A stretch of DNA of 54,062 bases from Methylobacter sp. (GCA_004299305.1 SCPZ01000083.1:1-54062), one strand, 5' to 3'; positions 25,378-35,323 are shown, counted from the first letter of the stretch. The notes: generated by a model not told the origin, from the sequence alone. Numbers and translations are program-made.

Positions 25378-25758
25378 AATTATTTCCTCTGCGGAGAATT
25401 TGTTTAAATAACAAGAGACTTACAAATCCATTAAACCTAAAAAATATCTGGTTTTGTATTATCAGTTGTAGGATAGAGAAATTAAGCTTTTCAATCAATA
25501 AGTAGTAATACTTAAGCGAAGCCTGCAAATCCCAATTGGGTGTGAAAGCTATTCATACTTAATGTTGTCGAAGGGGAGGGGCTCTGCGCGAACGGTAATC
25601 GTTATCTCGATCACACGAAGTCTCGCGGACGGAGTAAAATAATCTGCTTGTGACATTTGAGTAAGTTCTTTCTCTTGCCGAAACATTAAACGTTGTGGAT
25701 AACTCGTCCGATATAATGTCAACGTGAATCCACTTTCTAATTCCAGTCCATAATCCCC
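25378..25758. other. Divergent intergenic region upstream of dnaE
   Basis: About 380 bases between the leftward host-attachment gene and dnaE. A leftward 76-codon frame at 25549-25779 overlaps the dnaE start and looks like a shadow. The only feature seen is the DnaA-box/-10 element at 25694-25717. Confidence 0.45.
25694..25717 (+). promoter_or_regulatory. dnaE promoter region with DnaA box
   Basis: TGTGGATAA at 25694-25702 (reverse strand TTATCCACA, a perfect DnaA box) lies 9 nt before TATAAT at 25712-25717, a consensus -10 about 40 nt upstream of the dnaE ATG. No good -35 at 16-18 nt spacing is present; the DnaA box occupies that zone. This suggests DnaA could activate or block dnaE transcription (inference). 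Confidence 0.4.
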
Positions 25759-28700
25759 ATGCAACCGGCATTTGTCCATTTAAGACTCCACACTGAATTC
25801 TCCCTGGTCGACGGTATCGTCAAGATCAAGCCTTTGGTCAAACGCTTGGCTGAATTAAATATGCCGGCGATTGCTATCACCGAACACGCTAATTTATTTT
25901 CTCTGGTCAAGTTTTATAAGGCATCATTAGGACAGGGCGTCAAGGCAATAGCTGGCGCCGATGTGTTGATTTTTAATCCTGAAGACCTTGCCACGCCGTA
26001 TCGCTTGACTTTGCTGGTCAATAACCACACCGGTTACATCACCTTGACCGAATTGATCTCAAAAGCTTACCAGGAAGGCCAGCACCAAGGCGTGCCGATG
26101 CTCCGGCAGGAGTGGATAGAGGCCAATCATAACGGTTTGATTGCCTTGTCCGGCGCGATGAGCGGGGAGATAGGCAAGGCGTTGTTGGCCGAAAATCCTG
26201 ATGCGGCCAAGCGCTTGGCCGAGTTTTGGGGCGGGCTATTCGAAGATAGCTTTTACCTGGAATTGCAGCGGGTCGGGAAACCCGATGAGGAGCGCTATAT
26301 CGCCGCCGCCGTCGAGCTGGCGTTGGCGACCGGGTTGCCGGTAGTGGCTACCAATGATGTGCGCTTTATCGATCAACAGGATTTTGCGGCTCATGAAGTG
26401 CGGGTCTGCATCAATCAGGGCCGGGTATTGGACGATACCCGGCGGCCCAAGGATTACACCGATCAGCAATATTTGCGTAGCGTTGAGGAGATGCAGGCGC
26501 TGTTTGCCGACATACCCGAGGCCTTGGAAAATACCGTCGAAATTGCCAAGCGCTGCAATTTGACACTGACGCTGGGGAAAAACTTCCTGCCCGATTTTCC
26601 GGTGCCCGAAGGCATGAACCTGGGCGAGTTTATGGCTGCGGAGTCGATGAAAGGCCTGGAAGAACGTTTGCAGCATCATCCTGCGGTGGGCAAGGGTACG
26701 GATGAGGAAAACCGGCGCGTTTATTATGAGCGCCTGGATTTCGAGTTGAAAATGATTACCCAGATGGGGTTCCCCGGCTATTTTATGATCGTTGCCGACT
26801 TTATCCAGTGGGCGAAAAATAACTTTATCCCGGTCGGGCCGGGTCGGGGTTCCGGTGCGGGATCGTTGGTGGCTTATGCGCTGAAAATTACCGATCTTGA
26901 TCCTATCGAATTCGACCTGCTGTTCGAGCGGTTTTTGAATCCAGAGCGGATTTCGATGCCCGACTTCGACGTGGATTTCTGCATGGATCGCCGGGATGAG
27001 GTGATCGATTATGTCGCCCGCAATTACGGCCGCGATCATGTGGCGCAGATCATCACCTATGGTTCGATGGCGGCAAAAGCGGTAATTCGCGATGTCGGGC
27101 GGGTGCTGGGGTTCGGCTACGGTTTCGTCGACCGCTTGTCCAAACTGGTGCCGTTCGAAATCGGCATGACGCTGACTAAAGCGCTAAAAGACAGTCCCGA
27201 GCTGAAACAGCTTTACGATACCGAGGAGGAAGTCAAGGCGCTGATCGATATGGCGTTGTCGCTGGAAGGCACGTCCAGAAACGCCGGTAAACATGCCGGG
27301 GGCGTGGTGATTTCGCCGACCAAGTTGACCGATTTTACCCCGCTGTATTGCGACCAGGACGGCAACAATCTGGTCACCCAGTTCGACAAGGACGACGTCG
27401 AAGCGGTCGGCCTAGTCAAGTTCGACTTCTTGGGCCTGCGCACGTTGACTATTATCGATTGGGCTTTGCAGGACATTAACGCCAAACAAAAGAAACTGGG
27501 CCTGCCGTCAGTCGATATAACCACTATTCCCAGAGATGACCCTGATTCTTACAAGCTGCTGACCAACGCCCAGACTACCGCCGTATTTCAGCTCGAATCG
27601 CGCGGTATGAAGGAGCTGATCAAAAAACTGAAACCCGACTGCTTCGACGACATCATCGCGCTGGTGGCGCTGTTCCGTCCGGGGCCGCTGGAATCGGGCA
27701 TGGTCGACGATTACATCAACGTCAAGCATGGCGCCAAGGCCGAGTACGCGCACCCGTTACTGGAGCCTATCTTAAAGCCCACCAACGGCGTTATTTTGTA
27801 CCAGGAGCAGGTGATGCAGATCGCCCGTGAAATGGCGTTGTACACATTGGGTGGCGCGGATATGTTGCGCCGGGCGATGGGTAAGAAAAAACCGGAGGAA
27901 ATGGCCAAGGAGCGGGATAAGTTCATGTCCGGCTCGGTGCAAAACCAGGTCGATGAAAAAATCGCTACTTATGTGTTCGATTTGATGGAGAAATTCGCCG
28001 GTTACGGTTTTAATAAATCGCATTCCGCCGCTTATGCGCTGGTCGCTTATCAAACTGCTTGGCTGAAAGCCCATTATCAGCCTGAATTTATGGCTGCGGT
28101 AATGTCCGCCGATATGGACAACACCGACAAGGTGGTAATCTTGATCGAAGAATGCAGGCAGATGAAGCTGGAAATTATGCCGCCGACCATCAATGTTTCG
28201 AAATACAAATTTACCGTAAACGACGAGGGACAGATTGTTTACGGCCTGGGTGCGCTAAAAGGCGTGGGCGAGGCGGCGATTGAGGAAATGCTGGTCGAGC
28301 GGGAAGCTTACGGGCCGTTTTCCGGCCTGTATGATTTATGCAAGCGGGTCGATTTACGTAAATTCAACCGCCGGGTGTTGGAGGCGTTGATACGCGCCGG
28401 GGCTTTCGATGAGTTCGACGATAACCGGGCCGGGCATTTGGCGGAGTTGCCAACGGTATTAAAAGTCGCGGAACAGCATGGAAAGATGGCGCAAACGGGT
28501 CAGAACGATTTGTTCGGTTTGGCTGTTAATGTTGATAATGCGGATGATGAAGAGGCTTATGCTACTGTGGTTGAGCCTTGGTCGGAAAACGAGCGGCTGG
28601 CGGCGGAAAAACTGGTGCTGGGCTTGTTTTTGACCGGTCATCCGATAAACCAATACGAGCCTGAATTAAGACAGTTTACTCACGGAACCATTGCATCGCT

Positions 28701-29250
28701 GCTGGGCGATGTGGAGCGATCCAGGGGTAAGATGGAAGCTAGAGCCGCCGGTTTGGTCGTCGAAGTGCGCACTAGGCAGACCAAGAGCGGTAAAACGATG
28801 GGCTTTGCGACGATTGATGACCGAACCGGCAGGCTGGAAATTGCGGCTTTTGGCGAGATTTATGAAAAATACCGGGGCATTTTTTCCCGCGACAGTTTGT
28901 TGATTGCCGAAGGGGCGTTGGGTATAGACGATTATTTGGGCACACTACGCTTATCGGTAGAAAAGCTGTATAGCATGGAGCAGGCCAGAGAGGTTTTTGC
29001 AAGAAGCATACAACTGGTATGGAATGCGGCAGACTATGACTGTGAAGCCGGTGGTTTTGTTGCGAAATTGAGTGCCGTGTTGGAGCCTTTTAAAGGCGGC
29101 GGCTGTCCTGTGGGGATTAGTTATACATCAAAGGTTGCCAAAGCAAATCTACAGCTAGGTGACGAGTGGCGCGTCCATCCTACCGATGAGTTGGTTGCGC
29201 GATTGAGATCGTTGTTGGGGAGCGGGGCTGTTGAGGTTAAGTACAGGTAA
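25759..29250 (+). CDS. dnaE: DNA polymerase III subunit alpha
   Basis: 1163 residues, full-length DnaE1. The PHP domain comes first (FVHLRLHTEFSLVDGIV, ITEHANLFSLV). The polymerase core contains GPGRGSGAGSLVAYAL and the catalytic PDFDVDFCMDRR at about 401-412. Also present are RNAGKHAGGVVISP, FRPGPLESGMVDDYI, GYGFNKSHSAAYALVAYQTA, a helix-hairpin-helix region (GLGALKGVGEAAIEEML) and a C-terminal OB fold (AAGLVVEVRTRQTKSGKTM). It replicates the chromosome as part of the holoenzyme. Monocistronic, with a DnaA-box promoter region upstream. Confidence 0.98.
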   Translation: MQPAFVHLRLHTEFSLVDGIVKIKPLVKRLAELNMPAIAITEHANLFSLVKFYKASLGQGVKAIAGADVLIFNPEDLATPYRLTLLVNNHTGYITLTELISKAYQEGQHQGVPMLRQEWIEANHNGLIALSGAMSGEIGKALLAENPDAAKRLAEFWGGLFEDSFYLELQRVGKPDEERYIAAAVELALATGLPVVATNDVRFIDQQDFAAHEVRVCINQGRVLDDTRRPKDYTDQQYLRSVEEMQALFADIPEALENTVEIAKRCNLTLTLGKNFLPDFPVPEGMNLGEFMAAESMKGLEERLQHHPAVGKGTDEENRRVYYERLDFELKMITQMGFPGYFMIVADFIQWAKNNFIPVGPGRGSGAGSLVAYALKITDLDPIEFDLLFERFLNPERISMPDFDVDFCMDRRDEVIDYVARNYGRDHVAQIITYGSMAAKAVIRDVGRVLGFGYGFVDRLSKLVPFEIGMTLTKALKDSPELKQLYDTEEEVKALIDMALSLEGTSRNAGKHAGGVVISPTKLTDFTPLYCDQDGNNLVTQFDKDDVEAVGLVKFDFLGLRTLTIIDWALQDINAKQKKLGLPSVDITTIPRDDPDSYKLLTNAQTTAVFQLESRGMKELIKKLKPDCFDDIIALVALFRPGPLESGMVDDYINVKHGAKAEYAHPLLEPILKPTNGVILYQEQVMQIAREMALYTLGGADMLRRAMGKKKPEEMAKERDKFMSGSVQNQVDEKIATYVFDLMEKFAGYGFNKSHSAAYALVAYQTAWLKAHYQPEFMAAVMSADMDNTDKVVILIEECRQMKLEIMPPTINVSKYKFTVNDEGQIVYGLGALKGVGEAAIEEMLVEREAYGPFSGLYDLCKRVDLRKFNRRVLEALIRAGAFDEFDDNRAGHLAELPTVLKVAEQHGKMAQTGQNDLFGLAVNVDNADDEEAYATVVEPWSENERLAAEKLVLGLFLTGHPINQYEPELRQFTHGTIASLLGDVERSRGKMEARAAGLVVEVRTRQTKSGKTMGFATIDDRTGRLEIAAFGEIYEKYRGIFSRDSLLIAEGALGIDDYLGTLRLSVEKLYSMEQAREVFARSIQLVWNAADYDCEAGGFVAKLSAVLEPFKGGGCPVGISYTSKVAKANLQLGDEWRVHPTDELVARLRSLLGSGAVEVKYR

Positions 29251-29259
29251 GGCGGTTTT

Positions 29260-29357
29260 TTGCCGCGAAGCCATTTTACGATACTAAGTAATTATACGAA
29301 TTTATCATAGTGAATGAGTAATGGATAATTCCCGATAGCGATTGTGCTTCGCGGCAA
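29260..29357. repeat. 12-bp perfect inverted repeat TTGCCGCGAAGC, 74-bp spacing
   Basis: TTGCCGCGAAGC (29260-29271) and GCTTCGCGGCAA (29346-29357) bracket an AT-rich 74-bp interior after the dnaE stop. It could be a small non-autonomous repeat element or a long-loop hairpin. Not preceded or followed by a T-tract in a typical terminator layout, although six Ts come just before the left arm. Confidence 0.5.
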
Positions 29358-29391
29358 GCGGTATACGAACGAAGCAGCGGTATAAAATGTT

Positions 29392-29409
29392 AGCTGTTAA
29401 CGAACAGCT
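29392..29409. promoter_or_regulatory. 18-bp palindrome upstream of RTX pseudogene
   Basis: AGCTGTT-AACG-AACAGCT is a perfect 7-bp dyad 32 bases before the pseudogene ATG. It could be a transcription-factor operator; no copy was noticed before the intact paralogue. Confidence 0.35.
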
Positions 29410-29441
29410 TGCATATCCATTTAATTAATCAGGATATTATC

Positions 29442-30538
29442 ATGGCTAATCAACCTACAGAACAAAGCGATATCCTTAGCGCAGGGCTGGGCATTAAAAC
29501 CATTGATGGCTTGGCCGGTGTCGATACATTAATTATTGATTACCATACATTGACCCGTAATCTCAGCGGGGATTATTACTATCTTTCTGACAACCGCTTC
29601 AACAGCATTACTTACTAGAACATCGAAAAATGGAGTATTAGCGGTGGTTCCGGTGACGATACTGTTTCCGGCGGCAGTTTAAAATGATACGCTGTCGGGC
29701 GGCGATGGATGGGATGTTTTAACGGGTAATGGCGGAGCTGACATGATTGATGGCGGTGTCGGCATTGATACCTGGAAAGATGATTTTTCTGCGCTGACCA
29801 GCACTGTTTCGGTTACGTTGACAGCAACTACCGGAGCCAATACCGGTGCTGCTATTTCTTTGGGTAGCCTGCCTGTTCCGACGGTAAAAAATGTCGAAAA
29901 GCTTAATTTAAGTACCGGCAGTGGCAACGATAGCATTTCTGTCGGCACATTGGCCTATAACGATAATGTAAGCACCGGTAGCGGAACCGACACTATTAAC
30001 GTCGGTACAGGAGGATCGGACTACGTTAACGGCGGTGACGGTGTGGATCTGGGTTATTTGACTGGTCTGTCTCGACCGGAGCTATTACCGTCGACCCTTA
30101 TTATGATGATTACTCGGATAAGCAGGGGCGTTCTGTCAATTTTGATAATGTAGATAGTTTCAATATCACTGGCGGCAGTGGTGATGATCATCTGGCTGGT
30201 GGGGTTTATAACGATACACTGATCGGCGGCGTCGGTGACGATAAGTTGGATGCTTTTGGTGGCAATGATGCGTTAACGGGCGGAATTGGTGCTGTATGTT
30301 TAGTGTTAGATCGGGCGGCGGCAATGATGTCATTAGCGATTTTGAGGCGGGTCAAGGCTTGGGGGATTTGGTTAGCTTTGTTAACAATCCTTTTGGCACA
30401 ATGAGTTTTGATGTTATTAAACAAAACATGAGTCAAGATGGTGTCGATACGGTATTAACGCTGTCCGATGCGGATTCTATCCGTTTTGTCGGCGTTAGCG
30501 TCAATGCTTTTGTTGCTGATGATTTTTTGTGGGGATAG
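29442..30538 (+). pseudogene. Broken RTX-like calcium-binding repeat protein (paralogue of the next gene)
   Basis: Compared with the intact gene that follows, the DNA is clearly homologous from the first codon (MANQPTEQSDILSAGLG against MAKQPTQQNDILTAGLG) to the last (VADDFLWG). It carries four lesions: TCG changed to TAG at 29616-29618; one inserted base near 29681-29685 (TTTAAAATGATAC against TTTAAACGATAC); one lost base near 30054; and one lost base near 30296. It retains a single copy of the long internal repeat that is fourfold in the neighbour. The ribosome site AGGA remains. A tandem duplicate that has decayed. Confidence 0.85.
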
Positions 30539-30690
30539 GTCCAATACTGCTGGGGATTGGCTAATCTCTTTTTAAGCCGCGTTGGTAATACGCGTCTATA
30601 TTTCTCTTCCCGTCCTCTGTGCTTTATTTGAAATACGGCTGGGCGGGAGCCATTGCGTGATGCGCAACTAAATCAATCAGGAGACTTTTC

Positions 30691-33369
30691 ATGGCTAAAC
30701 AACCTACACAACAAAACGATATTCTCACCGCAGGACTTGGTATTAACAGCATTGATGGCTTGGGTGGTGTCGATACGTTGATCATTGATTACTCTTCATT
30801 GACCCGTAATATCAGTGAAGATGGAAATAGTTTTACTGACTATCGCTTTAATAGAATCTCTTATTCGAACATCGAGAAGTGGAGCATTAGCGGTGGTTCT
30901 GGTGACGATGCTTTCTCCGGTGGAGGTTTAAACGATACTCTGTTGGGTGGCGTCGGCATGGATTTTTTAACAGGCTATGGTGGTGCTGACAGTATTGATG
31001 GTGGTGTCGGCATTGATACGTGGATAGATAACTTTTCTGCCCTGACCAGTGCTGTTACGGTTACGTTGGCAACTCTCACTGGAGCTAATACCAGTGCCAA
31101 GGTTACTCTGGGCAAGCTGTCTGTTCCTACGGTAAAAAATGTCGAGGCGCTTAATTTGCGTACCGGGAGCGGCAACGATAGTATTTCTGTCGGCACGCTG
31201 GCTTATGACGATGATATACGCACCGGTAAAGGTACAGATACTATTAATGTCGGTACGGGTGGCTCTGATTATGTTGATGGTGGCGACGGCGTGGATCTGG
31301 GGATATTTGACTGGTCTGCCTCGACCACAAATATTACCGTCAACCCTACGTATGACGACTACTCGGATGAGCAAGGTCGTTATGTTGATTTTTATCACGT
31401 TGAGCGCTTCAATTTAACAGGAGGTTTTGGCAACGACTATTTGGCGGGTGATGTTTATAACGATACGTTGATTGGCGGTGCCGGTCGGGATCTTTTATAT
31501 GGTTACCGCGGGGCGGATAATATCGATGGCGGTGATGGCATTGATGTGTGGCAGGCTGATTACAGTTCTTCGACTGGGGCTATTAAAATTACGCTTACGG
31601 CAACACCGGATGTCAATGAAGTTGTGGGTGGAATAACAGGTGCATCGCTTAGAAATATTGAACGTTTGGATCTTTCTACTGGCTCAGGAAGTGATGTTAT
31701 TTCGGCAGGAACGCTGCCCTATGATGACAGTATTTACACCAACAGCGGCAACGATACCATCGATGTAGGTACCGGTGGCTCAGATTACGTTAACGGCGGT
31801 GATGGAACCGATACCGGCATCTTCAACTGGTCGGCTTCGACTACCGATATTGGCGTTGATCCGACTTACGATGATTATTCTGATAGTGAAGGTCGTTACG
31901 TCGATTTTTATAAAGTAGAGCGTTTCAATATTACCGGCGGCAGCGGTGATGATCATCTGGCCGGTGATGTTTACAGCGATACGCTGCTTGGCGGTGCCGG
32001 ACGCGATACCCTGGACGGCGCGACCGGCAGCGATTCCATTAACGGCGGTGAAGGTGTAGATTTATGGGTAGCGGATTATAGCGCCAGCACTACCGATATT
32101 AACGTCGAGTTGAGCGCGACAGCGACGACTAATGAAATACTCGGAGGCATTAAAGATGCCAAGGTTTATAGTATCGAGCGCTTGGATTTTTCTTCCGGTT
32201 CCGGTGATGATGCGCTATCTGCAGGTGTGTTGGCTAATGATGACAGCATTTGGAGTAATGGCGGCAATGATACGATAAATTCGGGGGCTGGCGGTTCGGA
32301 TTATGTTAATGGCGGCGATGGCTTGGATGTGGGAGTGTTCGATTGGTCGGCTTCGACTACCGATATTGGTGTTGATCCAACTTACGACGATTATTCCGAT
32401 AGCGAAGGCCGTTACGTCGATTTTGATAACGTAGAGCGTTTCAATATTACCGGTGGCAGCGGCAGCGATTATTTGGCTGGTGATGCGTGGAACGATACGC
32501 TGACGGGTGGTGCCAGTAACGATACTCTGGAGAGTGGTAGTTTCCGTGCTGATGTCGAGTCGTTTAATACGGACGTTATTGATGGTGGCGCGGGTGTTGA
32601 TTATTGGATTGCAGATTTTTCTGAAAGCACAGAGCCGGTCAATATCCTGCTTTCCGATCAGCCGAATGTTAATGGCATTTTGGGCGGTATTAGTGATGGT
32701 GTTACCAATGGTGCGGTCAAAAATGTTGAGCATATGGAATTTATCGCAGGCTCTGGCGATGATGTTATTTCCAGTGGCACATTCGCCTATGATGATTATA
32801 TTGAAGGCGGCGACGGCGATGATGCGATTAATGTTGGTACTGGCGGCAGTGATTATGCCGATGGTGGCGTCGGTATTGATATTGGTAGCTTCGACTGGTC
32901 AGTCTCTACCTCTAGCATTACAGTCGATCCCAGTTATGACGATTATGCTGACTTGCAGGGGCGTTACGTTGATTTCGACAACATCGAGCGTTTCGATTTG
33001 ACGGGGGGGATGGGCAATGATTATCTGACTGGCGATGATTATTTAGATACTTTAGTCGGTGGTGCCGGTGACGATGAGTTGGATGCTTTTGGCGATAATG
33101 ATGTATTAACAGGCGGTGTCGGTGCTGATATGTTCGATGTTAGGGCAAGCAGTGGTAATGATGTCATTACTGATTTTACAGCAGGTCAAGGCTTGGGGGA
33201 TTTGGTTTACTTTGTTGATAATCCTTTTGATACAATGAGCTTTGCGGTTATTCGTCAGCAGATGAGGCAAGATGGCGCGGACACGGTGTTGTCGTTATCC
33301 GATGCCGATTCTATTCGTTTTGTTGGTGTTAACGTTAATGTTTTCGCGGCTGATGATTTTTTATGGTGA
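30691..33369 (+). CDS. RTX-like calcium-binding protein with four long internal repeats
   Basis: 892 residues, acidic and Gly/Asp/Asn-rich. Short RTX nonapeptides (GGSGDDAFSGGG, GGAGRDTLDG, GGAGDDELDAFGDNDVLTGG) bind calcium. A longer module containing GGSDYVNGGDG, WSASTTDIGVDPTYDDYSD and GRYVDF starts near residues 190, 362, 534 and 718, a period of about 172 to 184. The C-terminus (VGADMFDVRASSGNDVITDF, then SIRFVGVNVNVFAADDFLW) has the hydrophobic-aspartate ending typical of uncleaved type I secretion signals. No signal peptide and no enzyme domain. Probably a secreted surface or matrix protein; no ABC/HlyD exporter genes are nearby. AGGAG 7 nt from ATG. Confidence 0.85.
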   Translation: MAKQPTQQNDILTAGLGINSIDGLGGVDTLIIDYSSLTRNISEDGNSFTDYRFNRISYSNIEKWSISGGSGDDAFSGGGLNDTLLGGVGMDFLTGYGGADSIDGGVGIDTWIDNFSALTSAVTVTLATLTGANTSAKVTLGKLSVPTVKNVEALNLRTGSGNDSISVGTLAYDDDIRTGKGTDTINVGTGGSDYVDGGDGVDLGIFDWSASTTNITVNPTYDDYSDEQGRYVDFYHVERFNLTGGFGNDYLAGDVYNDTLIGGAGRDLLYGYRGADNIDGGDGIDVWQADYSSSTGAIKITLTATPDVNEVVGGITGASLRNIERLDLSTGSGSDVISAGTLPYDDSIYTNSGNDTIDVGTGGSDYVNGGDGTDTGIFNWSASTTDIGVDPTYDDYSDSEGRYVDFYKVERFNITGGSGDDHLAGDVYSDTLLGGAGRDTLDGATGSDSINGGEGVDLWVADYSASTTDINVELSATATTNEILGGIKDAKVYSIERLDFSSGSGDDALSAGVLANDDSIWSNGGNDTINSGAGGSDYVNGGDGLDVGVFDWSASTTDIGVDPTYDDYSDSEGRYVDFDNVERFNITGGSGSDYLAGDAWNDTLTGGASNDTLESGSFRADVESFNTDVIDGGAGVDYWIADFSESTEPVNILLSDQPNVNGILGGISDGVTNGAVKNVEHMEFIAGSGDDVISSGTFAYDDYIEGGDGDDAINVGTGGSDYADGGVGIDIGSFDWSVSTSSITVDPSYDDYADLQGRYVDFDNIERFDLTGGMGNDYLTGDDYLDTLVGGAGDDELDAFGDNDVLTGGVGADMFDVRASSGNDVITDFTAGQGLGDLVYFVDNPFDTMSFAVIRQQMRQDGADTVLSLSDADSIRFVGVNVNVFAADDFLW

Positions 33370-33630
33370 TCATTATGACTGCTTATTTTTAGTAAATTAG
33401 CATGGTTGTATGATGGTTGTGGTAAGTGATTGGATAATTAAGGTTTTTAGGTGTGGTTTTGTTCCTAATACTGATTTAAATGAATGCGATAAGATGCGTT
33501 TTGGTGGTGTGAACGCCTCTTGTCGGGCTTATGTTGCGTGGTGGTTTAATGGTGAGCAGTTAAAAAATCACCGAGTTGATCGATAAATTTAAACCTGAAT
33601 TATAATTGACGCATTTTTTGGTGGACTGGA

Positions 33631-34044
33631 ATGGCTATGCGGCAAACAATAAAGGCAAAACACGAGCTTCGCTTGTATGAGCTTAAAAAAGCGGTGAACG
33701 ACTTTCTTGAGTTCTCAGAAAATTTAACGCTACTTCAAGTGGTTAATGGGAAGGCTCAGGAAATGGCTCAAGCGATTGACGCGTTGCAACAGTTGTTGCA
33801 GCAGGGCTTGGCTGCAAATAAGTTGGTTAAGGCGCTTAATGCTACCGAAGCTGCGGCTCTGCTTGATGAGATTGTCGATGCCGATGTGGTGAGTGAGTTA
33901 GAAGCTTATATGCTGTCGGCGGCCGAAGGTATTGAAGATGCCGAGGTGACGCAGTTTTTAACTGAGGTTATGGACAAGGTTGAGCGTAAATATAACCTGT
34001 TGCTTGAAAAAGCACATGCTTATAATGCGTTGCTTAAGGGCTAG
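33631..34044 (+). CDS. Small helical protein of unknown function
   Basis: 137 residues, not recognised. Almost entirely predicted helix, Leu/Ala/Glu-rich, with coiled-coil-like stretches (KAKHELRLYELKKAVNDFLE, DALQQLLQQGLAANKLVKAL) and no Cys, membrane segment or signal peptide. GGTGGACTGG precedes the ATG. Convergent with ispB, 12 bases between stops. It is a stand-alone gene of bacterial codon usage like its neighbours, so likely real. Confidence 0.6.
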   Translation: MAMRQTIKAKHELRLYELKKAVNDFLEFSENLTLLQVVNGKAQEMAQAIDALQQLLQQGLAANKLVKALNATEAAALLDEIVDADVVSELEAYMLSAAEGIEDAEVTQFLTEVMDKVERKYNLLLEKAHAYNALLKG

Positions 34045-34056
34045 GTAAATGTTGTT

Positions 34057-35067
34057 TCAGTAGTTACGTTGCACGGAAAACTTCGCCAATAAAGTTAATG
34101 CGTGTTTGTATTCGGAATTAGGTAGAACGCTTAATGCGTTTATTGCTTTTTGAGCCTCTTCATCGGCGCGTTGTTCTGTATAATCAATGGCTTTGGTGCG
34201 TTGCACTATGGCGTAAACTTCGTTGAAGGCGTCGCGGTTACCATTCTTGATCGCGTCAATGATAGTTTTTGCCTCGCTTTCATTGCTGTTTTGTATTGCG
34301 TAAATCAGCGGCAAGGTCGGTTTGCCTTCGGCAAGATCGTCGCCGAGATTCTTGCCTAGTTCGTCTTGGCTGGCTTTGTAGTCGAGTGCGTCATCAATCA
34401 GCTGAAAAGCGATGCCCAGATGTTGGCCGTATAGCGCCAGACCTTGTTCGATTTCGGTTGATGCTTCGGCGAGAACTGCGGCCAGTTTGGTTGCGGCGCT
34501 GAATAAAATGGCTGTTTTCCTTGCAATCACTTCGAGATATTTTTCTTCTGTTGTCTCTGGGTTATTGCAGTTTAAAAGTTGTAATACTTCGCCTTCGGCA
34601 ATGGCTGTGGTGGTTTTTGACAGGATTTCCATCACCCGCATATTGCCGGTACGCACCATCATTTCAAACGCGCTGGAGTAAAGGTAATCGCCTACTAATA
34701 TGCTGGCCGCGTTGCCCCATACGGCATTGGCGGATTCTTTGCCGCGCCTGAGGTCGGAGTCGTCAACAACGTCGTCATGCAGTAGCGTGGCAGTATGGAT
34801 GAATTCAATGACTGCGGCCATCAGTAGATGGTTGTCGCTTGCTCCTCCCAATGCCTTGGCTGCCAATAGCAGCAACATGGGGCGTAATCTTTTGCCGCCG
34901 CTGCCGACGATATATCGGCCCATCTGGTTAATGAGAACAACATCGGAGCTTAACTCGTTAATAATAAGCTGGTCGACGGCTTTCGCCTCGGTAGTGGTTA
35001 ATTGCTTAATTGAATCAAAATCAATGGGTGCAGGAGCGTTAGCGGGGGATTGTAAATGCGATGCCAT
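34057..35067 (-). CDS. ispB: Polyprenyl diphosphate synthase (octaprenyl type)
   Basis: 336 residues. A trans-prenyltransferase making the isoprenoid side chain of ubiquinone from FPP and IPP. Both aspartate-rich motifs are present: LLHDDVVDDSDLRRG (Asp98-Asp102) and FQLIDDALDYKASQDELGK; GSGGKRLRPMLLLLAAKALG marks the IPP site. The divergent neighbour is rplU, the usual gammaproteobacterial ispB/rplU arrangement, which supports ispB over other paralogues. Chain length (C40 or other) is inferred. Confidence 0.93.
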   Translation of the reverse strand: MASHLQSPANAPAPIDFDSIKQLTTTEAKAVDQLIINELSSDVVLINQMGRYIVGSGGKRLRPMLLLLAAKALGGASDNHLLMAAVIEFIHTATLLHDDVVDDSDLRRGKESANAVWGNAASILVGDYLYSSAFEMMVRTGNMRVMEILSKTTTAIAEGEVLQLLNCNNPETTEEKYLEVIARKTAILFSAATKLAAVLAEASTEIEQGLALYGQHLGIAFQLIDDALDYKASQDELGKNLGDDLAEGKPTLPLIYAIQNSNESEAKTIIDAIKNGNRDAFNEVYAIVQRTKAIDYTEQRADEEAQKAINALSVLPNSEYKHALTLLAKFSVQRNY

Positions 35068-35248
35068 TATGTTGTGCTGCGTGTGTGTTTGGGTTACTTT
35101 TCATGGCGATAGCTATGAAAATAAAAGTCTGTTAAGCTATTATAACTTAATAAAGCGTTAATCGCCCATGCTATTGAGCGGGTGGATTGATGATAAGGGA
35201 TTTTTTACGTTATTTTGATAAGATATTTAGGGGCTTAGTTAATTTAGG

Positions 35249-35277
35249 TTGACTTGTCCTTAGTTTGAAAATATAAT
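35249..35277 (+). promoter_or_regulatory. Sigma-70 promoter of rplU-rpmA
   Basis: TTGACT at 35249-35254 and TATAAT at 35272-35277 are separated by exactly 17 bases. Start of transcription is expected near 35284, giving a 40-nt leader to the rplU ATG. This is the cleanest consensus promoter I see in the window. Confidence 0.8.
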
Positions 35278-35323
35278 TTTTTGTTCACTTTAAACAGATT
35301 AATGCTTGATGGAGCTTGCGCCG

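Noticed and set aside
25549-25779. Leftward 76-codon frame at the dnaE start
   Set aside because: Covers the dnaE promoter and start codon; no domain or ribosome site.
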